64,000 nt of DNA from Variovorax boronicumulans NBRC 103145 (GTDB lineage: Bacteria > Pseudomonadota > Gammaproteobacteria > Burkholderiales > Burkholderiaceae_C). Position numbers and translations under genes: made by a program. Of the stretch, positions 56,879 through 63,835 are shown piece by piece; position 1 is the stretch's first letter; each line of letters opens with the position of its first letter. A model generated the notes under the pieces. It was not told the origin of the DNA and made no database searches. It saw only the letters and a list, made by a program, of their open reading frames with translations. The stretch lies in the NCBI RefSeq assembly GCF_001591345.1, contig NZ_BCUS01000002.1:1-64000 (forward strand). Reading direction: 5' to 3'.

Positions 56879-56977
56879 GTTCTTCAGGGAGAAAGTGTTC
56901 CAGGGGTATTTCGCCCCGATTTTTGGCGCGAAGATGAGTGCTTATCAACTTGCCGTGAGGCGTAAGGATAAGCAGTC

Positions 56978-57196
56978 ATGCAACCGAAGACCATTCAACA
57001 GTTTCCACCGCTGGAATCTGTTACTCGTCCCACTGTGCCGACAGAGTGGGCGGCTCACTTTCTCGACCGGCAGCCCCAGACGCTCCGAAACTGGGCGATG
57101 GGGAAGGGTTCCGGACCCATCCGGCCGCTGAGAATCAACGGCCGACTAGCTTGGCCAGTCAGCGAGCTCAAGCGCGTCCTCGGGGTTTCGCAATGA
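56978..57196 (+). CDS. small helix-turn-helix DNA-binding protein
   Basis: A 72-residue protein starting MQPKTIQQFPPLESVTRPTV. The C-terminal part, PTEWAAHFLDRQPQTLRNWA then IRPLRINGRLAWPVSELKRV, is a MerR/excisionase-like winged helix. It overlaps the next AlpA gene by four bases (ATGA), so two small DNA-binding proteins are made together. Confidence 0.75.
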   Translation: MQPKTIQQFPPLESVTRPTVPTEWAAHFLDRQPQTLRNWAMGKGSGPIRPLRINGRLAWPVSELKRVLGVSQ

Positions 57197-57399
57197 GGGC
57201 CACGCAGCCGATCGAGTCGGCCACCCATCCCGCAGCCCTGCTGCGCTTCTCGACTGTGCAGGCTCTTACAGGGCTGAGTAGGTCCACCATCTACACCCGT
57301 ATCGGGGCGAAAACTTTCCCACAGCCAATCAAGCTCGGCACCCGCTGCACGAGGTTCAGGGCGGGAGAAATCGCAGCCTGGTTGGAGTCGATCAAGTGA
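57193..57399 (+). CDS. AlpA-family helix-turn-helix regulator
   Basis: A 68-residue AlpA protein: LLRFSTVQALTGLSRSTIYT, RIGAKTFPQPIKLGTRCTRF and RAGEIAAWLESI. Start and stop overlap the flanking frames. It is the best-conserved of three AlpA-type copies in the element (others at 52198 and the decayed one near 53792). Confidence 0.85.
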   Translation: MRATQPIESATHPAALLRFSTVQALTGLSRSTIYTRIGAKTFPQPIKLGTRCTRFRAGEIAAWLESIK

Positions 57400-57408
57400 G
57401 CACCGTCA

Positions 57409-57996
57409 ATGGCACGCAGCAAAGCTCCAGCCGACCCACGCGGCGGGCACATTCGGCTCTACTGGGCGATCGTGGACAGTCCCGCTTGGCGAGTGCTGAC
57501 GCATGCGGACGTGCGGGTATATCTCGCATTGCGACGCAAGCTGGGGCGAACCAACAACGGCGACATCAATGCCACGCTGGCGGAGCTCAAGCACGCCGGC
57601 ATCTCAAGCAGTTCGACGCTTGCGTCAGCGCTGAGACGCCTGGAGTTGCTCGGCTTCATCGAGAAGACCCGGCAGGGCGGTATTGCCAACGGCGGGAAGC
57701 TCTGCAGTCTGTATCGCTTCACCGACGAACCGACTTTCGAGATCAAAAAGGCGGGGGTGTCAGCTGGCGCGGCGACGAACGAATGGCAGAGTTTCACGTC
57801 GATGACGGAGGCTCGTGCGGCGCTTCGATCGGAGGCTCCAAAAATTGCATCGAAGGTTCGACTATCGAATCGGAGCGCTTCGACTATCGAACCGGAGAGG
57901 GCGTTTTCCGCTTCGACTATCGAACACGAGGCCGATTCTCCGATTCGATCATCGAAGCGGAAGAAAAAGGCCCCAATCGTCCCGGAACCCGCATGA
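57409..57996 (+). CDS. winged-helix, replication-initiator-like protein
   Basis: A 195-residue protein starting MARSKAPADPRGGHIRLYWA. Residues about 12-100 form a winged helix (SPAWRVLTHADVRVYLALRRK, GDINATLAELKHAGISSSST, LASALRRLELLGFIEKTRQG, LYRFTDEPTFE) like those of phage and plasmid replication or DnaD-type proteins. The C-terminal third is low-complexity, with repeated STIE units caused by the DNA palindromes at 57857-58060, and ends in KRKKK. No helicase or DnaA-like gene is adjacent. The frame opened by the GTG at 57396 is a shadow. Confidence 0.7.
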   Translation: MARSKAPADPRGGHIRLYWAIVDSPAWRVLTHADVRVYLALRRKLGRTNNGDINATLAELKHAGISSSSTLASALRRLELLGFIEKTRQGGIANGGKLCSLYRFTDEPTFEIKKAGVSAGAATNEWQSFTSMTEARAALRSEAPKIASKVRLSNRSASTIEPERAFSASTIEHEADSPIRSSKRKKKAPIVPEPA

Positions 57997-58060
57997 ACAC
58001 TGGGTTTGCGGCGAATTTCAGCGGTCGATCGGAAAAAAGCGCTCCGCTTCGACTATCGAA
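57857..58060. repeat. five TTCGA-N3-TCGAA palindromes (iteron-like array)
   Basis: Copies at 57857, 57879, 57912, 57944 and 58048, each 13 bp. Four read TTCGACTATCGAA and one TTCGATCATCGAA. Start-to-start distances are 22, 33, 32 and 104 bases, mostly near whole helical turns. Copies 3 and 5 share extra flanks (CCGC before, CAC after). The first four lie inside the 3' end of the winged-helix gene and the fifth just after it. The array resembles origin iterons, partition sites or tandem operators. Confidence 0.85.
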
Positions 58061-58129
58061 CACCATTGCATGTTGCCAGGGTAAGCGTTGCATGACTGCC
58101 TTCCCGGCCACCAAGGAAGGGTCTCAAGC

Positions 58130-58555
58130 ATGACGACCACCTACACCATCCCCGGGCTCGACATCGAGATCCAAGGAACGCATGCGGAAGGGCGCGCGGT
58201 CTTGTTGAAGCAGGAGTTCGGCGGCAACGTGCACCAGGTCGAGCTGCAGGAGTTGCATGTGCGCTGGCTCGCGCAGCAGTTGGGCATCCTGGAAACGTGC
58301 AACCTTCAGCGTGCATTGGGGCGGTCACTTGAGATGGCAAGCAAGCTGTGTCGCCTCCTGCAGATCACGAACGATCTCGGGCACGAAGACCTCGACATCG
58401 AGTTGGCCCACGCGGTTGAGTTGGTGGACTTCCTCGAGTTCATCTGCGACGGCTTCCGAGACCAGCACGCGCCAGCGTTACAGGAAGTCAACACGGCCGC
58501 ACTCAAAACCACAAGCGAGACCGGCGAGCTCTTCGCCGAAGGAGTAAAGCAATGA
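58130..58555 (+). CDS. hypothetical 141-residue protein, paralogue of 59274-59693
   Basis: Starts MTTTYTIPGLDIEIQGTHAE. A beta start leads to helices with VELQELHVRWLAQQLGIL and GRSLEMASKLCRLLQI, and a C-terminal acidic region (DIELAHAVELVDFLEFICDG). The gene after the antirepressor codes for a protein of the same layout (IAIHRWQVRMLAEQFGLL, ETLARRLLKL). Function unknown. It overlaps the antirepressor start by four bases. Confidence 0.7.
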   Translation: MTTTYTIPGLDIEIQGTHAEGRAVLLKQEFGGNVHQVELQELHVRWLAQQLGILETCNLQRALGRSLEMASKLCRLLQITNDLGHEDLDIELAHAVELVDFLEFICDGFRDQHAPALQEVNTAALKTTSETGELFAEGVKQ

Positions 58556-59277
58556 GCAACATCACCCTCTTCAACTTCGAAGGCGCCGCGGTGCGCGCCA
58601 TGCAGATTGACGGCGAACCGTACGTTGTGGGTAAGGACGTAGCCGAAGCGCTGGGCTACAGCGACACCACGAACGCTATCAAACAGCATTGCAAGGGGGG
58701 GGCAAAACACCACCCCCTTCCGACCGGCGGCGGCGTGCAGGAAATGCGCGTGCTGTCCGAGCCGGATGTGCTGCGGCTGATCGTGAACAGCAAGCTGCCG
58801 GCGGCCGTGCGCTTCGAGCGCTGGGTGTTCGAAGATGTGTTACCGAGCATCCGCAAGACCGGCGGCTATTCCGTGAACCTCGCCGATCCTGCTCAGCTGC
58901 GCCAGGTGCTGCTCGGCTACACCGAGAAGGTGATCGCCCTAGAGTCGCAGGTGTCCGTCATGGAGCCCAAGGTCGAGGCGCTGAACCGCATAGCGCTGGC
59001 CGACGGCTCCATGTGCCTGACGGACGCGGCTAAGCATCTGCAGGTGCAGCCGAAATGGCTCTTCCGCTGGCTTCAGGAACATCAGTGGATCTATCGCCGC
59101 GCTGGTGGCTCGGGCTTCATCGGCTATCAGAGCCGCATCCAGGTCGGGTACCTCGAGCACAAGGTTTCGACGGTCGAGCGCTCTGACGGCAGCACGAAGG
59201 CCACTGAGCAGGTGCGGGTGATGGCCAAGGGGCTGGCAAAGCTGGCCGAGATGCTCAGCTCGAAGGAGGTCGCATGA
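58552..59277 (+). CDS. phage antirepressor (BRO-N plus ANT/KilAC domains)
   Basis: A 241-residue two-domain protein. Residues 1-110 are a BRO-N domain (MQIDGEPYVVGKDVAEALGY, VLSEPDVLRLIVNSKLPAAV, RFERWVFEDVLPSIRKTGGY). Residues about 135-235 form a KilAC/ANT domain (ALADGSMCLTDAAKHLQVQP, WLFRWLQEHQWIYRRAGG). Such proteins inactivate the prophage repressor to trigger induction. Both ends overlap the flanking paralogous genes by four bases. Confidence 0.92.
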   Translation: MSNITLFNFEGAAVRAMQIDGEPYVVGKDVAEALGYSDTTNAIKQHCKGGAKHHPLPTGGGVQEMRVLSEPDVLRLIVNSKLPAAVRFERWVFEDVLPSIRKTGGYSVNLADPAQLRQVLLGYTEKVIALESQVSVMEPKVEALNRIALADGSMCLTDAAKHLQVQPKWLFRWLQEHQWIYRRAGGSGFIGYQSRIQVGYLEHKVSTVERSDGSTKATEQVRVMAKGLAKLAEMLSSKEVA

Positions 59278-59693
59278 GCAACAGTCATATCGTCGACGAT
59301 GACGCGCTCATCGCCGAGCTGCCTGACCTGCGCATCGAGGTGAGCCACAGCGAAGACATGGTCATTCTGGAACAGTGCGGCAGCAGCGGAAACGAGGCCG
59401 ACCGGATCGCGATCCATCGCTGGCAGGTCCGCATGCTAGCCGAGCAGTTCGGATTGCTACCGGCTCGCACGCAGGCTCGAGCGACCGTCGAGACGTTGGC
59501 GCGGCGGCTGCTCAAGTTGCGCGAACGCATCGATCACCTCGGAGAACACCTTCACGTGCACGTCGAGGACCAGTACTCCCTTCAGTACGCCATCGCCACG
59601 TGCGAGATCGCCGATGAGTTCATCGCAGACCTCGACGTGCTGACCGGTGGCACGGTCACCGCGCCGAAGCGCGCGAGCGAGGTGCCCCAGTGA
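59274..59693 (+). CDS. hypothetical 139-residue protein, paralogue of 58130-58555
   Basis: Starts MSNSHIVDDDALIAELPDLR. It shares with the gene at 58130 the order beta start, WQVRMLAEQFGLL, helical ETLARRLLKLRERIDHL and an acidic C-terminal helix. The pair flanks the antirepressor, which suggests duplication around it. Function unknown. Confidence 0.7.
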   Translation: MSNSHIVDDDALIAELPDLRIEVSHSEDMVILEQCGSSGNEADRIAIHRWQVRMLAEQFGLLPARTQARATVETLARRLLKLRERIDHLGEHLHVHVEDQYSLQYAIATCEIADEFIADLDVLTGGTVTAPKRASEVPQ

Positions 59694-59896
59694 AGAAGTC
59701 CACTCTGCCCTTGAATCTGGCGAAGCTGTGTGCTCAGGTTGCCAACGAACAAACCAGGCGGCAAACCTGGGAGCTTGGGCATGAGCTCAAGCGTGAGTTC
59801 GAAAGGAGGATTGCCGATGGCGAGACCGTCGAAGCTGCAGAACGCGAACTGCTCCTGAGGCTCAAGGCGGCCGTGATTGAGCAGATGAAGCGGTGA
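59690..59896 (+). CDS. hypothetical 68-residue protein
   Basis: Starts with GTG at a GTGA overlap with the previous stop: MKKSTLPLNLAKLCAQVANE. It is one long charged helix (RQTWELGHELKREFERRIAD, EAAERELLLRLKAAV), probably a small coiled-coil protein. No family recognised. Confidence 0.6.
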   Translation: MKKSTLPLNLAKLCAQVANEQTRRQTWELGHELKREFERRIADGETVEAAERELLLRLKAAVIEQMKR

Positions 59897-59988
59897 ACCA
59901 TGGCTAGGCAACCCATTCCGCACAGGCATGTGTGCGCGCGCGCAAGGCCATGGAATTTTAGGACGGCGGGTGTCCTGGAGGCCTCGCC

Positions 59989-60276
59989 GTGATCGCGGGC
60001 CTAAGCGCTGCTGAGCGCATTGAGGCAACCACGGTTTTGCTGGCCGCGTTTGCGGTAGCCGAAGACGTCACCGTCACAGCGGACATGCGCGTCAGCGAAA
60101 AGGATGCTGCAGACCTGCTGGGTTACGCGCCAGGGCACCTGAAGAATCTGAGGCAAGAGGGCCGCGGGCCAGTGAGCTATCAGCGAGGTGTCGGCGGTTC
60201 GCGTGTCAGTTACCGACTGACTGACCTTTCAGCTTGGATCGAAGCGGGCCGAGAAGGAGCAGGAAATGACATCTAA
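59989..60276 (+). CDS. MerR/AlpA-like helix-turn-helix protein
   Basis: A 95-residue protein read from GTG. After an N-terminal helix (AAERIEATTVLLAAFAVAED), residues about 33-88 (MRVSEKDAADLLGYAPGHLK, NLRQEGRGPVSYQRGVGGSR, VSYRLTDLSAWIEAG) form an excisionase/AlpA-type winged helix that reads the wing GGSRVSY. It is the last regulator-like gene before the metalloenzyme pair. Confidence 0.7.
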   Translation: MIAGLSAAERIEATTVLLAAFAVAEDVTVTADMRVSEKDAADLLGYAPGHLKNLRQEGRGPVSYQRGVGGSRVSYRLTDLSAWIEAGREGAGNDI

Positions 60277-60291
60277 CGGTATGGAGTTCCT

Positions 60292-60696
60292 ATGACCGCA
60301 CGCCGAGACTTCAAGGCATCAGAACTCAAAAACGGAAGTAGTGTGACGATTGACGAGCAGCTTGGTGTAGTCCATCACTTCGGTGGTGGCGTCTATGCAA
60401 AAGAGACGGTGGTGCCTGCGGGCTTTGTCCTGGTGCAGCACAAGCACGAACACGACCACCTATCTGTGCTGGCCTCTGGCACCGTGGAGCTGCTGGTCGA
60501 CGGGGTGCGAAGCGAGATGACGGGCCCTGCATGCATCACGATCGCTGCGGGCAAGCATCACGGTGTCAAGGCGCTCACCGATGTGGTTTGGTACTGCATT
60601 CACGCCACCGACTGCACGGACCCCGAGCAGGCCGACAAGGTGCTGATCGTGCCTTCGGATGAAGACATGGACGCCATCGCGCGCAGCATGCTGTGA
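60292..60696 (+). CDS. cupin-domain protein
   Basis: A 134-residue single-domain cupin. The first motif lies in PAGFVLVQHKHEHDHLSVLA with a His cluster, and SGTVELLVDG follows; the second motif is TIAAGKHHGVKAL. The His residues should bind a metal. The substrate is not clear. It overlaps the following hydroxylase-like gene by four bases (GTGA), so the two act together or in sequence. Confidence 0.85.
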   Translation: MTARRDFKASELKNGSSVTIDEQLGVVHHFGGGVYAKETVVPAGFVLVQHKHEHDHLSVLASGTVELLVDGVRSEMTGPACITIAAGKHHGVKALTDVVWYCIHATDCTDPEQADKVLIVPSDEDMDAIARSML

Positions 60697-61232
60697 GCCC
60701 GATCAAGCTACTCCACCGCGGCCTGAACGTCGAGCCGATGCGCGCGGCGCTCGCGGCGCATCCCGACCTCTGGCACCAGAACAAGGCACGCACGTCGCCT
60801 GAGGATTCGCCGCATCACGGCCTCTCCGACATCTGGGCGCGCTTCGCTGATCCGGCCACGATGCGGCCGGACGGCTCGCATGAAAGCGTCTGGTATCAGC
60901 CGGCAGACGTGCTGCCCGTGCGCGACCTGGTGTTTCCGCTCATGGCCGCCGTGCGCGGGGAACGCCTGGGCGGCGTTCTCATCACGCGCATCAGGCCCGG
61001 CCAGACGTGCAAGCCGCACACCGACCCTGGCTGGCACGCGCGCTATTACGAGAAGTTCGCGGTGCAGATCGCGTCTGCTCCCGAGCAAGCATTCCATTTC
61101 GAGGGCCACACGCTGGTGACGGCGCCTGGCGACGTCTTCTGGTTCGACAACTCGCACACCCACTGGGTGACCAACGAGAGCGACACCGACCGAATCACCA
61201 TGATCGTCTGTATCAAGACGGAAAGGAACTGA
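60693..61232 (+). CDS. 2-oxoglutarate/Fe(II) dioxygenase, Asp/Asn beta-hydroxylase-like
   Basis: A 179-residue protein started by GTG. The iron-binding HxD is KPHTDPGWH, the distal His lies in NSHTHWVTNES, and the cosubstrate Arg in DTDRITMIVCIK. PGDVFWFDN is the usual strand before the distal His. These fit the aspartyl/asparaginyl beta-hydroxylase group of dioxygenases. In a phage it could hydroxylate a virion or host protein. It is followed two bases later by a virion-type gene. Confidence 0.8.
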   Translation: MSPIKLLHRGLNVEPMRAALAAHPDLWHQNKARTSPEDSPHHGLSDIWARFADPATMRPDGSHESVWYQPADVLPVRDLVFPLMAAVRGERLGGVLITRIRPGQTCKPHTDPGWHARYYEKFAVQIASAPEQAFHFEGHTLVTAPGDVFWFDNSHTHWVTNESDTDRITMIVCIKTERN

Positions 61233-61233
61233 T

Positions 61234-62010
61234 ATGCCATGGGGTGCAGCAGTTGGAGCGGGCATTGGCCTTTTGGGTGATGCCATGAAAAGCGACAAGA
61301 ACGGCGGGGCCGGGTCGCAATCGCAAAGCAAAGAGCCGTGGGCGCCCGCGCAGCCGTGGCTGATGCAGAACCTGATGCAGGGCCAGCTCCTGCAGAACCA
61401 GTACACGGCGCAGCCGTTCAGCCCGCGGCAACAGGCCGCCTACGACAACAGCTACGCGCAGAGCGACTACATGCGCGACCTGGTCCCGAGCCTGCTGGGT
61501 CAGATGCAAGAGCAACCGGTGGGCTTCGATCCCGCGAACCCTCTGGCGCGCTCGAAGGCATGGGACTGGAACGCGCTCGCGGGCACCGGCAACGGGCTCG
61601 GCCAGCGCTCACTGCGTGACGTTGCAGATTCCGCTCCCGTGAAAAAGGAGCAGTCGCTGGGCGACTTCATCCAGCAAAACGGCATCGTCAGCGGCATGAA
61701 CATGACGGGCACGAGCGACACGGGCCTGATGGGCAACGGCGGCTTCGGCGCCTTCCGCTACGGCATGCCGGCGCCCAAGGCTGGCACGCAGGCCTACCGT
61801 GACATGACCGAGTATTTCAACTACGGCGGCTCGGACCCGAACAACTACTACGGGCGCGCGGCCAGCAACCCCTACGTCGATCCGAACGCGAACCCGAACG
61901 CCTGGATGTGGACCAGCGGATTGGCAGGCGGGGCGCCCGGCGAAGCCGAAGGCCCCAGCTCTGGCGCACCTGGCGGCGCGGCGAGTTCCGGCCCCGGCGG
62001 CACTTTCTAA
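61234..62010 (+). CDS. phage structural/internal virion-like protein
   Basis: A 258-residue protein with AAAGGA upstream of MPWGAAVGAGIGLLGDAMKS. A glycine-rich hydrophobic start, then Gln/Asn-rich segments (PWLMQNLMQGQLLQNQYTAQ), Tyr/Asn-rich repeats (YFNYGGSDPNNYYGRAASNP) and a Gly/Ser/Ala tail. This low-complexity make-up and the position before a virion transglycosylase resemble internal or DNA-transfer proteins of podoviruses. No enzyme motif seen. Confidence 0.6.
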   Translation: MPWGAAVGAGIGLLGDAMKSDKNGGAGSQSQSKEPWAPAQPWLMQNLMQGQLLQNQYTAQPFSPRQQAAYDNSYAQSDYMRDLVPSLLGQMQEQPVGFDPANPLARSKAWDWNALAGTGNGLGQRSLRDVADSAPVKKEQSLGDFIQQNGIVSGMNMTGTSDTGLMGNGGFGAFRYGMPAPKAGTQAYRDMTEYFNYGGSDPNNYYGRAASNPYVDPNANPNAWMWTSGLAGGAPGEAEGPSSGAPGGAASSGPGGTF

Positions 62011-62019
62011 GGAGGCACC

Positions 62020-62355
62020 ATGGGCGGCTATTTCGCCATCCAGCCTTCTGCAGAGTCCGCGCAGGAGCAGCACGCCCCGGCATTCCACAGCGAGTGGAGC
62101 GATCCCATCGGTGGCCTTGTACCTGCGGACCCACGTCGTCACGACGCCTTTGTCGCCTACGCCAAGCTCGTAGCCGGCGTCCTCAGGCCGCACCTTCTGC
62201 CGTTCCTCGCCGGGGGCCGGGCGCGGGTATTGATCGGGCCGGAGATGTTCAGCTTCGACCTACCCGCAGCGCGCGGTACTTGGATCAGTGTGCCGGAGAT
62301 CGCGGCATGCCTGCAACTTCTTCCTTGGGCAGAGCCCGATGAAGCTATTCACTGA
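62020..62355 (+). CDS. hypothetical 111-residue phage protein
   Basis: Starts MGGYFAIQPSAESAQEQHAP with AGGAG upstream, nine bases after the previous stop. It has helices AFVAYAKLVAGVLRPHLLPF and a C-terminal TWISVPEIAACLQLLPW. No family recognised. Its place between virion-like genes suggests a minor structural or assembly role. Confidence 0.6.
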   Translation: MGGYFAIQPSAESAQEQHAPAFHSEWSDPIGGLVPADPRRHDAFVAYAKLVAGVLRPHLLPFLAGGRARVLIGPEMFSFDLPAARGTWISVPEIAACLQLLPWAEPDEAIH

Positions 62356-62362
62356 GGAACCT

Positions 62363-63835
62363 ATGAGTCTTCTCGACTTTCTGAACACGCCTGACGCCCA
62401 GCTCGGGCTCGGCCTTCTCGCTGCCGGTGGCCCGTCCGCTACGCCCATGAGCTTTGGTCAGCGCATTGCACAGGGTGTCCAGTACGCTCAATCGAGCAAA
62501 GATGCCGATCTGCGGCGTCAATACGTGCGCTCGCAGATCGACGAAAACACTGCGCAAATCGCCGCCCGCAACCTACAGGCGCAGCGCGACCAGGCAATCA
62601 ACGCCCTAGTGACGGGCCGCTTGGCTGGTCAAGGCGCAGACGCACCAGCCGCGGTGCCGTCTGTCGGGACGGGGACGAAAGCGCCCAGCGCCGCGGCGGC
62701 CCTGCCTGGCGGGCCTCTTGGTAGTGCGCGTCCGAACGTCGGGTCTAGCGGCTCGTTTCCCTTCTCGCTTGACGACATCACCGCGCTCCAAGGGTATGGA
62801 TACAAGGGTGCCGATGGCTTGTTCAACATGTACAAGTACGCCACTGATGGCGTGAAGCGCGAGGCCGGAAACTACTATCAAGATCCTCGGTCTGGCGAGA
62901 TCCGGTACATGCCAAAAATAGGCGAAGGGCAGACCATTGGTCCGAATGGAGAAGTCGCGACTGCGAGGGGATACGCCGCGTCAAACGCGAACATCAAGGG
63001 CCTCGAGACGCAGGCAAGTGAGGCGGCCAAGTATCCCTTCACAGTGGGGGCGGATCGATCGAGGCAACTGACCCAAGCGGCGCTTGACCCTCAGGCCTAT
63101 ATCGGCGAGGACAACAACACGTATAGCGGCACGCGCTTGCAGGGTGTACTCGCCTCCGGCGGCGGTCCTCTCATCGGCTTGCTGCCGCAAGCAGGTCCCG
63201 GCGTTGGCCCTACTGCCGGCGCGGCGCCCTTGATCGGGCGCGAACTGGGCGGCAGCGCAGGCACCCCGCGACCGTTCATGACCGGTCGCAACCCGGTGAC
63301 CCAGCAATCCGGTATTGCGCTCAACGACAACTGGATCAAGAACGCCTATCAGCCCGCGCTCGATGCAGGAAACGCTGCATCCGACGCTCTGACGAACATT
63401 GAGGCGCTACGCACCATTGACCTGAGAACTGGATGGGGCGCGGACGCGAAGGCGACCGCGGCCAACGTGCTGGCCGGACTGGGCATCGCGCCGAAGAGCG
63501 CCGAGATGTTTGCCGCCAACGCGCAGAAGTTCCAGTCGGTGGCTATGGACCGGTTGATGAAGAAGCAGGTCGAGCAGAAGGGGACCGCGACGGAAGGTGA
63601 TGCGAAGCGCATCAGTCAGACCTACGTTTCGCTGCAGAACACGCCGTCGGCGAACGACTTCATTCTGGATCTTGCTCAGGCCCAAGCCAACCAAGATCAG
63701 CGCCGCGCGCAGTACTACGAAGCGGCTCTGCCGCTGGCGCAGAAGGCCGGCGACCTGACGCGCGTGGATCGCGAGTGGCGAAAGATCAAGGGTTCGATCT
63801 GGGCCGATCCGGCCCTGCAGCGCTGGAGTCGGTGA
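62363..63835 (+). CDS. internal virion / DNA-transfer-like phage protein
   Basis: A 490-residue protein from the ATG at 62363 (MSLLDFLNTPDAQLGLGLLA); the longer frame to 62288 overlaps the preceding gene and is rejected. An N-terminal hydrophobic stretch is followed by a long Gln/Ala helix (RRQYVRSQIDENTAQIAARN), a Gly/Pro/Ala linker, and a helical C-terminus (DQRRAQYYEAALPLAQKAGD). This layout is typical of podovirus ejection proteins. Its stop overlaps the next start. Confidence 0.65.
   Translation: MSLLDFLNTPDAQLGLGLLAAGGPSATPMSFGQRIAQGVQYAQSSKDADLRRQYVRSQIDENTAQIAARNLQAQRDQAINALVTGRLAGQGADAPAAVPSVGTGTKAPSAAAALPGGPLGSARPNVGSSGSFPFSLDDITALQGYGYKGADGLFNMYKYATDGVKREAGNYYQDPRSGEIRYMPKIGEGQTIGPNGEVATARGYAASNANIKGLETQASEAAKYPFTVGADRSRQLTQAALDPQAYIGEDNNTYSGTRLQGVLASGGGPLIGLLPQAGPGVGPTAGAAPLIGRELGGSAGTPRPFMTGRNPVTQQSGIALNDNWIKNAYQPALDAGNAASDALTNIEALRTIDLRTGWGADAKATAANVLAGLGIAPKSAEMFAANAQKFQSVAMDRLMKKQVEQKGTATEGDAKRISQTYVSLQNTPSANDFILDLAQAQANQDQRRAQYYEAALPLAQKAGDLTRVDREWRKIKGSIWADPALQRWSR

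Noticed and set aside
57857-58060. Possible CRISPR array
   Set aside because: The repeats are only 13 bp, palindromic, lie in a coding sequence, and the spacings are unequal; no cas genes are near.
57396-58133. 245-residue GTG-started frame across the winged-helix gene and the palindrome array
   Set aside because: The frame at 57409 has a clear winged-helix fold; this one reads the palindromes as repeated FDYRT units and has no domain, although its GTG overlaps the AlpA stop.
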